Part shown: positions 42,732-49,854 of the stretch, in pieces
How the letters are laid out: each line of letters opens with the position of its first letter
Numbering within the stretch: the first letter of the stretch is position 1
Source: an uncultured Oscillospiraceae bacterium
GTDB lineage: Bacteria; Bacillota; Clostridia; Oscillospirales; Oscillospiraceae
Assembly (NCBI GenBank): GCA_934646005.1
Contig: CAKUED010000012.1
Span: 1-64,000, forward strand
DNA length: 64,000 nt
Reading direction: 5' to 3'
Translations under genes and position numbers: made by a program
Notes under the pieces: generated by a model
The model's input: the letters and a program-made list of their open reading frames with translations, nothing else
Told to the model about the DNA's origin: nothing
The model's database searches: none

Positions 42732-42773
42732 AAATCCCCCGGCGGTTCTTTTTGAACCGCCGGGGGATTTTTA
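42732..42773. terminator. bidirectional terminator between convergent genes
   Basis: AAATCCCCCGGCGGTTC and GAACCGCCGGGGGATTT form a 17-bp perfect stem with a T5 loop and a trailing T run, 15 bases after the glycyl radical enzyme gene. Confidence 0.9.
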
Positions 42774-42789
42774 GCCGTATGATGTACAG

Positions 42790-43878
42790 TTACAAAATGT
42801 GCAGCACGGTACACGCGCCGATGGGCGTATCGCAGCGTCCTCGGGGATGCAGAGCGCCTTCGGTGTCAATTTCAAAGACGCACAGGCTGTCGCTGTCCTG
42901 ATTGGCAGCCAGCAGGAATTGCCCATCCGGCGTCAAATCAAAATCGCGCGGGATCTTCCCGCCGCTGGCGGTGCACTGCGGCTCGCGGAGCAGACCGTCC
43001 GCGCCGATGCAGAACCGCACCAGCACGTCCGCGCCGCGCACGGACACATAGAGCCAGTTCCCGCTCGGGTGCAGGCGGATCGCCGCGCCCAAAGCGCCCG
43101 CAGCGCGCGCCGCGGTGTCGCAGGTCTGCACCAGCTCCGCCGCGCCGGAGGCGGGGTCATAGCGGTACACGTTCACCTGCGCGGTCATCTCTGTCATCAC
43201 ATACAGCCGCGTGCCGTCGGCGCTGAACACGCCGTGCCGGACGCCCTGCCCGGGAAGTCCCGGAATGTCCTGCCAGCCGTCCTTTGTCAGCCAGCCCGTC
43301 CGGCTGTCAAAGCGGTAGCAGACCAGCCTGTCCAGCCCCAGATCGGGTACATAGAGATGCACGCCGTCGGGCGCGGGGAGGATCTGGTGCGGATGCGGGC
43401 TCTGCTGCCGCTGCGGATCTGTGCCGCGGCCGGTGTGCCGCAGAACACAGGCTGCCGGACCGAGCGCGTGATCGTCTCCGACCGGGAAGACCGCAACGCT
43501 GCCGCCGGAGTAGTTGGCGGCAAGCAGCCATTTTTCGTCGTGCCACAGCTGCACAAAGCAGGCGTCCGCGCCGCAGGTCGCCTGCCGGCTGAGCAGCCGG
43601 ATGCCGCCTTCCTCCAGCGCGTAGGCGGACACCGTAGAGCCGGATACGCCGCAGTAGTCCTTCAGCTCGCTGACGCAGTAGAGATACCGACCGTCCGCCG
43701 TGAGCGTCAGGTGTGAGGGGTTCGGCGTAGCGGGCAGCATCGCCGTGCAGACGATCTGCCCCGTCGTCTTGTCAATGGTGCAGCGCCCGACGCCTTTTCC
43801 CCGTCCGGGGACGACCTCGCCGGACGCCATCTGGATCGACTCGGTATAGCCGCCGGTATATACAGTCCAATGTTCCAT
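42790..43878 (-). CDS. lactonase family protein (6-phosphogluconolactonase, beta-propeller type)
   Basis: The 362-residue protein belongs to the YbhE/Pgl-type seven-bladed propeller family. It has YTGGYTES at the start, blade repeats such as PNPSHLTLTADGRYLYCVSE and HPSGNWLYVSVRGADVLVRF, and SPHPHQILPAPDG in the centre. Family members hydrolyse 6-phosphogluconolactone or other sugar lactones. The ATG begins one base after the deoR stop, so deoR and this gene are translationally coupled. A sugar lactone made by the Gfo/Idh enzyme nearby would be a logical substrate (inference). Confidence 0.82.
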   Translation of the reverse strand: MEHWTVYTGGYTESIQMASGEVVPGRGKGVGRCTIDKTTGQIVCTAMLPATPNPSHLTLTADGRYLYCVSELKDYCGVSGSTVSAYALEEGGIRLLSRQATCGADACFVQLWHDEKWLLAANYSGGSVAVFPVGDDHALGPAACVLRHTGRGTDPQRQQSPHPHQILPAPDGVHLYVPDLGLDRLVCYRFDSRTGWLTKDGWQDIPGLPGQGVRHGVFSADGTRLYVMTEMTAQVNVYRYDPASGAAELVQTCDTAARAAGALGAAIRLHPSGNWLYVSVRGADVLVRFCIGADGLLREPQCTASGGKIPRDFDLTPDGQFLLAANQDSDSLCVFEIDTEGALHPRGRCDTPIGACTVLHIL

Positions 43879-43879
43879 C

Positions 43880-44656
43880 TCAGTCCGCACCGTCCTTTTC
43901 CTGAAGCGCAGCCTTGTAGATCTGAACGCCCTTGGCGCGCAGCTCCGCCTCCGCCGCCTCCGGCATCTGCACGTCTGTGACCACGGCGCTGATGCGGTTG
44001 TCCAGCTCCATGGGGACGACGCTCTGCTGGGAGAATTTCACACTCTCCGTGACGATGATCACCTGATTCGCGTGCTCCGCCATGTCGCGCACGGCCTGCA
44101 CGCGCAGGTGATCGTTATTGGTAAAGCCGCGCTTGGGGGAGTAGCCGTCCGTCCCGACGAACAGCTTGTCCACATAGAACTGGGACACGCACACCCGCAG
44201 GATCGGACCGACCATGACCTGCGCGTCGTTTTGAAAATCCCCGCCCAGCAGCACGACGTGGACATTGTTCACGCGGCGGATATAGCTGGCGATGAAGGCG
44301 CTGTTCGTGATGATCTTGGCGCCGGGCTTCGTTTTGGCGATCTCCTCCGCCAGCAGCGCGCAGCAGCTGCCGTTTTCGATCATCACCGTTTCGCCGGGGG
44401 AGACCAGCCTGGCTGCCTCGCGGGCGATCAGGCGTTTTTCCTCATAGCGGAACGCCAGGCGGTTATTGATGTCGTCCGCGCCGCCGAAGCAGGCGTAGCC
44501 ATGCTCCCGCCGGAGAATGCCGCGGCTCTCCAGTGCATCCAGATCCTTGCGGATGGTGACCTGCGAGACGCCGACCTGCTCAGCCAGAGCCGTGACCTCC
44601 ATCTTTCCGTACTGGGAAAGCAGTTCCAAAATCTGTGTTTCGCGCTTTTTCAACAA
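43880..44656 (-). CDS. DeoR-family transcriptional repressor
   Basis: The 258-residue protein has the N-terminal DeoR HTH (QILELLSQYGKMEVTALAEQ, then QVTIRKDLDALESRG) and the sugar-phosphate-isomerase-like sensor domain (GETVMIENGSCCALLAEEI, then VGTDGYSPKRGFTNND). It should bind a sugar phosphate. Start codons are two adjacent TTGs behind AGGAGGGG. CGAAAC repeats lie over its own promoter, and similar strings lie at the promoters of both importer and glycyl radical genes, so it probably controls the whole module. Confidence 0.88.
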   Translation of the reverse strand: MLKKRETQILELLSQYGKMEVTALAEQVGVSQVTIRKDLDALESRGILRREHGYACFGGADDINNRLAFRYEEKRLIAREAARLVSPGETVMIENGSCCALLAEEIAKTKPGAKIITNSAFIASYIRRVNNVHVVLLGGDFQNDAQVMVGPILRVCVSQFYVDKLFVGTDGYSPKRGFTNNDHLRVQAVRDMAEHANQVIIVTESVKFSQQSVVPMELDNRISAVVTDVQMPEAAEAELRAKGVQIYKAALQEKDGAD

Positions 44657-44669
44657 AGACCCCTCCTGG

Positions 44670-44716
44670 TTTCGTTTTCTGTTTCGATTATAGCACGAAT
44701 CGCTTACGTTTGTCTA
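44670..44716 (-). promoter_or_regulatory. promoter and candidate operator of deoR
   Basis: On the minus strand TAGACA (44711-44716) and TATAAT (44687-44692) are 18 bases apart. CGAAACAGAAAACGAAA (44670-44686) directly follows the -10. The -35 lies just beyond the end of the MFS gene, so deoR can be made independently. Confidence 0.65.
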
Positions 44717-45879
44717 TTCCTTTGAAACATGAAACAGCGGTTGACTGTTTCCGTGCCCATGGCTGCCAGCAGCAGACATATCAGCAGAAAGCCCGGATAG
44801 ATGCCCGTGCCTACGCGGTCGGCAAGCGCACCGAACAGCGGCGGAAAGCACGTGCTGCCCACATACGCAAACGCCATCTCCAGCCCCATCACCCGCTGTG
44901 ACAGCGCAGGACCGAAATAGGTAGGCGTGGCGTGCAGCATGGCGGGATAGACGGGGGCAAAGCCGAGCCCCATCAGGAAAATGCCGCCCATGGCGAGTTC
45001 TGCTTGCCTGGCAGAAAGGACCAGAAGCAGCCCCGCGGCGCTGATGCACAGTCCGATGCGGATCAGGCGGCGGTCCTGCCAGCGGCTCGCTGCAAAGCCC
45101 GCGGCGATGCGACCGAGCGTGAGCGCGCCGAAATACAGCGTGGAGGTCAGCGCCGCGTCGGAGGGCGCGAGGGCGTAGCGGTCATGGATGAACGTAGCGC
45201 CCCAGAGACCGCCGGTGTTTTCCATCGCGCAGTAGAACAGAAAACCCAGCATCAGCGGCAGCGTGCCCCGCGTGCGCGGCAGCCGGGCAGGTGGCTCGGT
45301 CTGTGCGGCAGCCGCCGAGACCTGCGCGCCGTCGCCTGCCCGCCGCCACAGCGGCAGCGCACAGAACAGCGCGATGCAAAGCGCGCCCTGCAAAGCGGCG
45401 ATCAGACCGTAGCCAGTCCGCCACGACCCGCCCGCGCGCAGCGCGGCGGCGGCGATCATTGGACCGGTCGATGCGCCGATGCCCCAGAAGCAGTGCAGCC
45501 AGCTCATATGCCGCGCCTCATACCGCAGGGCGACGAAATTGTTGAGCGCCACGTCCACCGAGCCCGCGCCCAGCCCCAGCGGGACGGCGAACGCGAACAG
45601 CCACGGCACGCCCGGCGAGAGTGCGAAGCCCAGCAGCGCCGCTGCCGTCATCAAAACGCTCACCGCCGTCACCCGCCCCACGCCGAAGCGGCGCACGAGC
45701 CGGTCGGACAGGATGCTGGACACGACCGTCCCGGCGGTGATGGTCATGGAGATGTAGCCAGCCAGAGCCACCCCGGCGTGCAGATCCGGCTGCATCTGCG
45801 GCCAGACGCTGCCAAGGACGGAGTCGGGAAGCCCCAGACTGATGAAGGAGACATAGATGATCACAAGCAGGGCTGTCAT
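44704..45879 (-). CDS. MFS transporter, sugar-type
   Basis: The 391-residue membrane protein has about twelve helices and the MFS loop motif SDRLVRRFGVGR after the second helix. The N-terminus (FISLGLPDSVLGSVWPQM) and NNFVALRYEARHMSWLHCFWGIGA fit the FucP/YfcJ-like and fungal Bsc6-like group. It may bring in or expel a sugar or acid linked to the module. It is transcribed divergently from the AraC gene; the CGCGAT/ATCGCG inverted repeat in the gap (about 45928-45957) could be the AraC site. Confidence 0.8.
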   Translation of the reverse strand: MTALLVIIYVSFISLGLPDSVLGSVWPQMQPDLHAGVALAGYISMTITAGTVVSSILSDRLVRRFGVGRVTAVSVLMTAAALLGFALSPGVPWLFAFAVPLGLGAGSVDVALNNFVALRYEARHMSWLHCFWGIGASTGPMIAAAALRAGGSWRTGYGLIAALQGALCIALFCALPLWRRAGDGAQVSAAAAQTEPPARLPRTRGTLPLMLGFLFYCAMENTGGLWGATFIHDRYALAPSDAALTSTLYFGALTLGRIAAGFAASRWQDRRLIRIGLCISAAGLLLVLSARQAELAMGGIFLMGLGFAPVYPAMLHATPTYFGPALSQRVMGLEMAFAYVGSTCFPPLFGALADRVGTGIYPGFLLICLLLAAMGTETVNRCFMFQRNRQT

Positions 45880-45998
45880 AAAAATACCTCTTGCATTCTG
45901 CGAAATTTACAAGTATCATTATATTGCCGCGATGTTAAAAACAATACTATTATCGCGCCATAATTTTGCACGATCACGCCATCTTGGGAGGAAGTCAT

Positions 45999-46910
45999 AT
46001 GGACTATTGCCGTTCGCTCAACGTTGACCCCGAGACCAGGCAGGAGACGCTCCGCCAGGTCACGCCGGATTTTCCGTACAACGCGGATGTGTGCGACCTG
46101 AATCTGTTTCCAGGCAGTATGTTCCCCTGGCACTGGCATCGGGAGCTGGAGATCTTCTATATGCGCCGCGGCACGCTGCAATACCACCTGCCGAGCGGGA
46201 CAGTCACCTTCAGCGAGGGACAGGGCGGCTTTATCAACACCAACGTCCTGCACAAGACCACCTGCGCGCCGAAAAGCCCCTGCATTCAGGAGGAACAGCA
46301 GTTTTTGCCGGAGTTTGTGGGCGTCAACAGCCTGATCCTGCGCAAATATGTGCAGCCCATCCTGTCAGCACCGGGGATTCCGTTTGTAAAATTTGACCCC
46401 GAGCAGCCGGAGCACCGTCCGATCCTGCAGGCGCTTTGCGAATGCTTCCGCCTGTATGAAGAAAAGCCGGAGGGGTATGAGCTGGAGCTTCAGCAGCGGA
46501 TGCTGGAGTTCTGGAAGGATCTGCACGCGCTGATCCGGGCAGCGCACGGCAGCGGACGCGCCGCGGCGGACGACCATCGGATCAAGCAGATGCTCGCGTT
46601 CATCGCGGAGCATTACAGCGAGCCCGTGCAGCTGGAGGACATCGCCGCCTCAGCGTATATGAGCGTGCGGGCGTGCGGGCGGTGCTTCCAGTTACAGCTC
46701 GGCACAACGCCGGTGGCGTATCTCATGGACTACCGAACGCAGCAGGCGGGGCGGCTGCTTGCCAATACGTCGCTGCCCATCGGCGAGATCGCGCTGCAAT
46801 GCGGCTTTTGCAGCAGCAGCTATTTTGCGCGCATTTTCCGCGAAAAAACGGCGATGACGCCCGGTCAGTACCGGGATCAGTGCAAAAAAAGAAGCCCGGA
46901 CAGGCCATAA
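45999..46910 (+). CDS. AraC-family transcriptional activator (1)
   Basis: The 303-residue protein has an N-terminal cupin sensor (FPWHWHRELEIFYMRRGTLQ, then FINTNVLHK) and two C-terminal HTH units (EDIAASAYMSVRACGRCFQL and IGEIALQCGFCSSSYFARIF). GGGAGGAAG precedes ATG 45999. It lies divergent from the MFS gene and may activate it. A sugar ligand is likely. Confidence 0.88.
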   Translation: MDYCRSLNVDPETRQETLRQVTPDFPYNADVCDLNLFPGSMFPWHWHRELEIFYMRRGTLQYHLPSGTVTFSEGQGGFINTNVLHKTTCAPKSPCIQEEQQFLPEFVGVNSLILRKYVQPILSAPGIPFVKFDPEQPEHRPILQALCECFRLYEEKPEGYELELQQRMLEFWKDLHALIRAAHGSGRAAADDHRIKQMLAFIAEHYSEPVQLEDIAASAYMSVRACGRCFQLQLGTTPVAYLMDYRTQQAGRLLANTSLPIGEIALQCGFCSSSYFARIFREKTAMTPGQYRDQCKKRSPDRP

Positions 46911-46923
46911 GGTCGTCCGGGCT
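46893..46923 (-). terminator. terminator of the short glycyl-radical activase gene
   Basis: AGCCCGGAC and GTCCGGGCT pair around a 13-base loop. The T-run side is on the minus strand, so it ends the activase transcript. The hairpin overlaps the last codons of the AraC gene. Confidence 0.75.
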
Positions 46924-46929
46924 GCGGCG

Positions 46930-47694
46930 TCAGCGGAAGGTACAGTCAAGACCTTCATCCAGAAAGATCTGACGGTAGTTTGTGAGCACTTCGGGGTGCA
47001 GCTGCTTATACTGCGCCATCTCATAGGGGATGCCGAGCTGCGTGTATTTGTTCTGACCGAACTGATGAAACGGCAGCAGATGCACCTCGTGCACGCCGAG
47101 CTCCCGCAGCCGCGCCGCCATGGCTTTTGCCGAGGCGGGGCTGGAGTTGAAGCGGGGGATCACCGGGATGCGGGCGATCACCGGGCGGCCTGCGCGCACG
47201 AGCTGCTGCAAATTCTCCAGGATCACGTCATTATAAACGCCTGTGCCCGCAAAATGCGCCTCGCGGTCGGCGTGCTTGAAATCGAACAGAAACAGGTCGA
47301 TGTGCTCCATAAACGCGGCAAAGCGCGCGGGGCTGGCATAGCCCGTCGTTTCTGCGGCAACGTGGATGCCCTCCGCCCGCGCGGCATCGGCAAGCGCCGC
47401 GGCAAACTCTGCCTGCTGCAGTACCTCGCCGCCGGAGAGCGTCATGCCGCCGCCGGATTCATCATAGAAGGGCTTATCCTTGCGCACCTCGCACAGGACC
47501 TCCTCTACGGTATATTCCCTGCCGGAGTAGGTCTCGTCCTCCATGGCGTCCGCGATGGCGGCGTTGCGGTTCTGCGATTCCGGGTTGGAGCACCATTTGC
47601 ATTGCAGCGGGCAGCCCTTGAAAAAAACCGTAGTTCGGATACCGGGACCGTCGTTGATGCTGAATTTCTGAATGTTGAACAGTCTGCCTGTCAT
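46930..47694 (-). CDS. glycyl radical enzyme activase, short form without ferredoxin insert
   Basis: The 254-residue radical SAM protein has the activase motif GCPLQCKWC (C28, C32, C35; CX3CX2C), the NDGPGIRTTVFFKG lead-in, GGGMTLSGGEVLQQ and DFKHADREAH. It installs the glycyl radical, most likely on GRE 1. The auxiliary ferredoxin domain usual for dehydratase-type activases is absent: after CSNPE it goes straight to the core, as in PFL-activase. ATG 47694 gives the usual family start (MTGRLFNIQ); an ATG four codons earlier abuts AGGAAGGG. It is divergent from the Gfo/Idh gene. Confidence 0.88.
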   Translation of the reverse strand: MTGRLFNIQKFSINDGPGIRTTVFFKGCPLQCKWCSNPESQNRNAAIADAMEDETYSGREYTVEEVLCEVRKDKPFYDESGGGMTLSGGEVLQQAEFAAALADAARAEGIHVAAETTGYASPARFAAFMEHIDLFLFDFKHADREAHFAGTGVYNDVILENLQQLVRAGRPVIARIPVIPRFNSSPASAKAMAARLRELGVHEVHLLPFHQFGQNKYTQLGIPYEMAQYKQLHPEVLTNYRQIFLDEGLDCTFR

Positions 47695-47756
47695 ACGCCT
47701 GCACATCCCTTCCTGATCTGCGTTTATTATACCGGGCGGCGGGGGCTGTGTAAAGA

Positions 47757-47842
47757 GTTCGTTTTCATTCGCATAAAAAATATTTTCGTATGGAACTTTT
47801 TGATTTGCGAAGATTGACAGATTTTTGCGAAACGTCTATAAT
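47757..47842 (+). promoter_or_regulatory. perfect consensus promoter with candidate DeoR sites
   Basis: TTGACA (47814-47819) and TATAAT (47837-47842) are 17 bases apart. TTTGCGAA occurs at 47804-47811 and 47824-47831, just upstream of and within the promoter. GTTCGTTTTCATTCGC (47757-47772, reverse GCGAATGAAAACGAAC) lies upstream and faces the activase gene. The strings match the candidate DeoR sites at 40.0 and 40.25 kb. Confidence 0.72.
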
Positions 47843-47874
47843 CAATCCAGATAACCATCGAAAGGAGAACGACT

Positions 47875-48858
47875 ATGCTTCGTTATGCGATCGTGGGCAC
47901 AAACTGGCTGAGCCATCTTTACCGTCAGGCAATCGAGGACGCGGGTGACCGGGTCAGCGCCGTCTGCTCCCGCAGTGCGGAGCGGGGTGCGGAGCTGGCG
48001 CCGGATGGGGCGCGCGTGTATACAGATCTGGACGAGCTGCTGAAGGATCCAGAGGTCGATGTCGTGTACCTCTGCATTCCGAATGTTCTGCACGCGGACG
48101 CGGCGCTGCGCTGCCTGCGGGCAGGCAAGCACGTGCTGTGCGAAAAGCCGGCAACTGTCAGCGCTGCCGAGATGGAGGCGATCATCCGCACGGCGCAGGC
48201 GGAGCGGCGAATTTTTGCCGAGGCAGTGATGAATTTCTACTCCCCGGTCACGGACCGGCTGCGCGCGGAGCTGGCGCAAAACCCGGCGGTCGCCGCCCGG
48301 CTGGACTACAGCCAGCGCTCCAGCAAGCTGGACCGACTGCGTGCGGGCGAGCGCATCACGAGCTTTGACCGGGCGCTCTATGGCGGCGCGTTGACAGATC
48401 TTGGATGCTATGTGCTGCACTTTGCGGTCAATCTTTTCGGCGAGCCGAAGGAACTGGACGCCTCCGCCGTGTTCATCGGCAAGGTGGACGGCACGGATGT
48501 GCTGACGCTGCACTATGACGGCTTTGACGTGGGCATCACGGTGTCAAAATGCGCGCACAGCATGATTGGCAGCGAGATCCAGTGCGACCGCGCCACCTAT
48601 ACGCTGAAAAATCTCTCGGTGGTGCTCGGCGTGGAGAAGCATACCATGGATACCTGCGAGGAGTATGACTGCGGCATCGCCTGCCCCGGCTGGCCGATCG
48701 CAAACCCCGCCGTGCTGCCCGGCGTGCAGGAGCGCGTCGTGCGCCGCTTCGACCGCTGGGTGCGCGGCGAGGATCTGGCGGCGCAGGAGCGGCTGCTGCG
48801 GGAGTCTTTGACGGTGCAGCGGCTGATCGAGCAGGCGCACCGGCAGATAGGATACTGA
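47875..48858 (+). CDS. Gfo/Idh/MocA-family sugar oxidoreductase
   Basis: The 327-residue protein has the Rossmann start LRYAIVGTNWLSHL (the usual G-x-G is changed to GTNW), IPNVLHADAALRCLRAGKHV, the EKP motif (LCEKPATVSAAEM) and GGALTDLGCYVLHFAVNLFG. The family oxidises or epimerises sugars and polyols with NAD(P). GAAAGGAG precedes the ATG. With the lyxose isomerase 46 bases downstream it forms an operon under a perfect promoter. Substrate unknown. Confidence 0.88.
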   Translation: MLRYAIVGTNWLSHLYRQAIEDAGDRVSAVCSRSAERGAELAPDGARVYTDLDELLKDPEVDVVYLCIPNVLHADAALRCLRAGKHVLCEKPATVSAAEMEAIIRTAQAERRIFAEAVMNFYSPVTDRLRAELAQNPAVAARLDYSQRSSKLDRLRAGERITSFDRALYGGALTDLGCYVLHFAVNLFGEPKELDASAVFIGKVDGTDVLTLHYDGFDVGITVSKCAHSMIGSEIQCDRATYTLKNLSVVLGVEKHTMDTCEEYDCGIACPGWPIANPAVLPGVQERVVRRFDRWVRGEDLAAQERLLRESLTVQRLIEQAHRQIGY

Positions 48859-48904
48859 CCGGGCGGGCTCGTCCGGCGGCAATACGGGATCGGAGGTCAT
48901 ATTT

Positions 48905-49594
48905 ATGAAACGTTCGGAGATCAACAGGGCGTTAAAGGAGCTGGAGGCGATGTGCCGCGAGCAGCGCTGCTACCTGCCGCCGTTCTGCGCATTCACGCCG
49001 GAGCAGTGGCAGACGCTCGGGCACGAGTATGACGAGGTGCGCGAGTGTATGCTCGGCTGGGACATCACGGACTACGGTCGGGGTGAGTTTGACAAATTCG
49101 GCTTTTCGCTCATCACCATCCGCAACGGAAACCGCGCCATGCCCGACAAATACCCCAAGGTCTACGCGGAAAAGCTGCTGTATCTGAAGGAGGGGCAGTA
49201 CGCCCCGAACCATTTCCACTGGTACAAGACCGAGGACATCATCAACCGCGGCGGCGGCAATGTGCTCATCCGGGTGTATAATTCGCTGCCGGATGAGGAG
49301 ATCGATTATGAGAGCCCCGTGACCGTCCACACGGACGGGCGGACGTATCAAGTCCCGGCAGGAACGCAGATCCGCCTGACGCCGGGCGAGAGCATCCATG
49401 TGCAGCAGCGGCTGTATCACGATTTTTCCGTGGAGGCAGGTACGGGCGCTGTGCTGCTGGGCGAGGTCAGCCAGTGCAACGACGATAATACGGATAACCG
49501 CTTCAACCCGCCCGTCGGGCGCTTCCCCAGGATCGAAGAGGACGAGCCGCCCTACCGCCTTCTCTGCAACGAATACCCCGCCGCAAAGGAATGA
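48905..49594 (+). CDS. D-lyxose ketol-isomerase family protein
   Basis: The 229-residue cupin matches D-lyxose isomerases. It has the metal site NHFHWYKTEDIINRGGGNVL (His, His and Glu ligands) and a second His in LYHDFSVEAGTG. Characterised members interconvert D-lyxose and D-xylulose and also D-mannose and D-fructose. The N-terminal part (AFTPEQWQTLGHEYDEVREC) is also typical. It ends six bases before the right-hand MITE-like repeat. Confidence 0.85.
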   Translation: MKRSEINRALKELEAMCREQRCYLPPFCAFTPEQWQTLGHEYDEVRECMLGWDITDYGRGEFDKFGFSLITIRNGNRAMPDKYPKVYAEKLLYLKEGQYAPNHFHWYKTEDIINRGGGNVLIRVYNSLPDEEIDYESPVTVHTDGRTYQVPAGTQIRLTPGESIHVQQRLYHDFSVEAGTGAVLLGEVSQCNDDNTDNRFNPPVGRFPRIEEDEPPYRLLCNEYPAAKE

Positions 49595-49599
49595 AATAC

Positions 49600-49837
49600 A
49601 AAAAGGCTTCCGCTAAAGGCAGGACCTCATAAGAAAACAATGAAAAAAGTCCGCTGGGTTTCCAGCGGGCTTTTTCGCGCAGCGCCACAGGCAGAAGATC
49701 TTTCGTTCCTGACAAACAGATTTTTTGCGGCGCTACTTTGTGTAACGCAAGAAAAATCTGCGCAGTCAGGGGCGAAAAAGCTCTGTCTGGGGGCATTGGT
49801 TTTCTTATGTGGTGCTGCCAAAAGCGGAAGCCTTTTT
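49600..49837 (-). repeat. 208-bp MITE-like repeat, copy 2, inside a perfect outer hairpin
   Basis: Bases 49615-49822 are the exact reverse complement of 33024-33231. Here the repeat is flanked by a further perfect 15-bp inverted pair, AAAAAGGCTTCCGCT (49600-49614) and AGCGGAAGCCTTTTT (49823-49837). The whole looks like an element sitting in the loop of a terminator, or an element whose outer arms form one. Copy 1 has different, only partly matching outer arms (TAAAAAC and GATG). Confidence 0.85.
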
Positions 49838-49854
49838 TGCTTACACGGGCAGCT

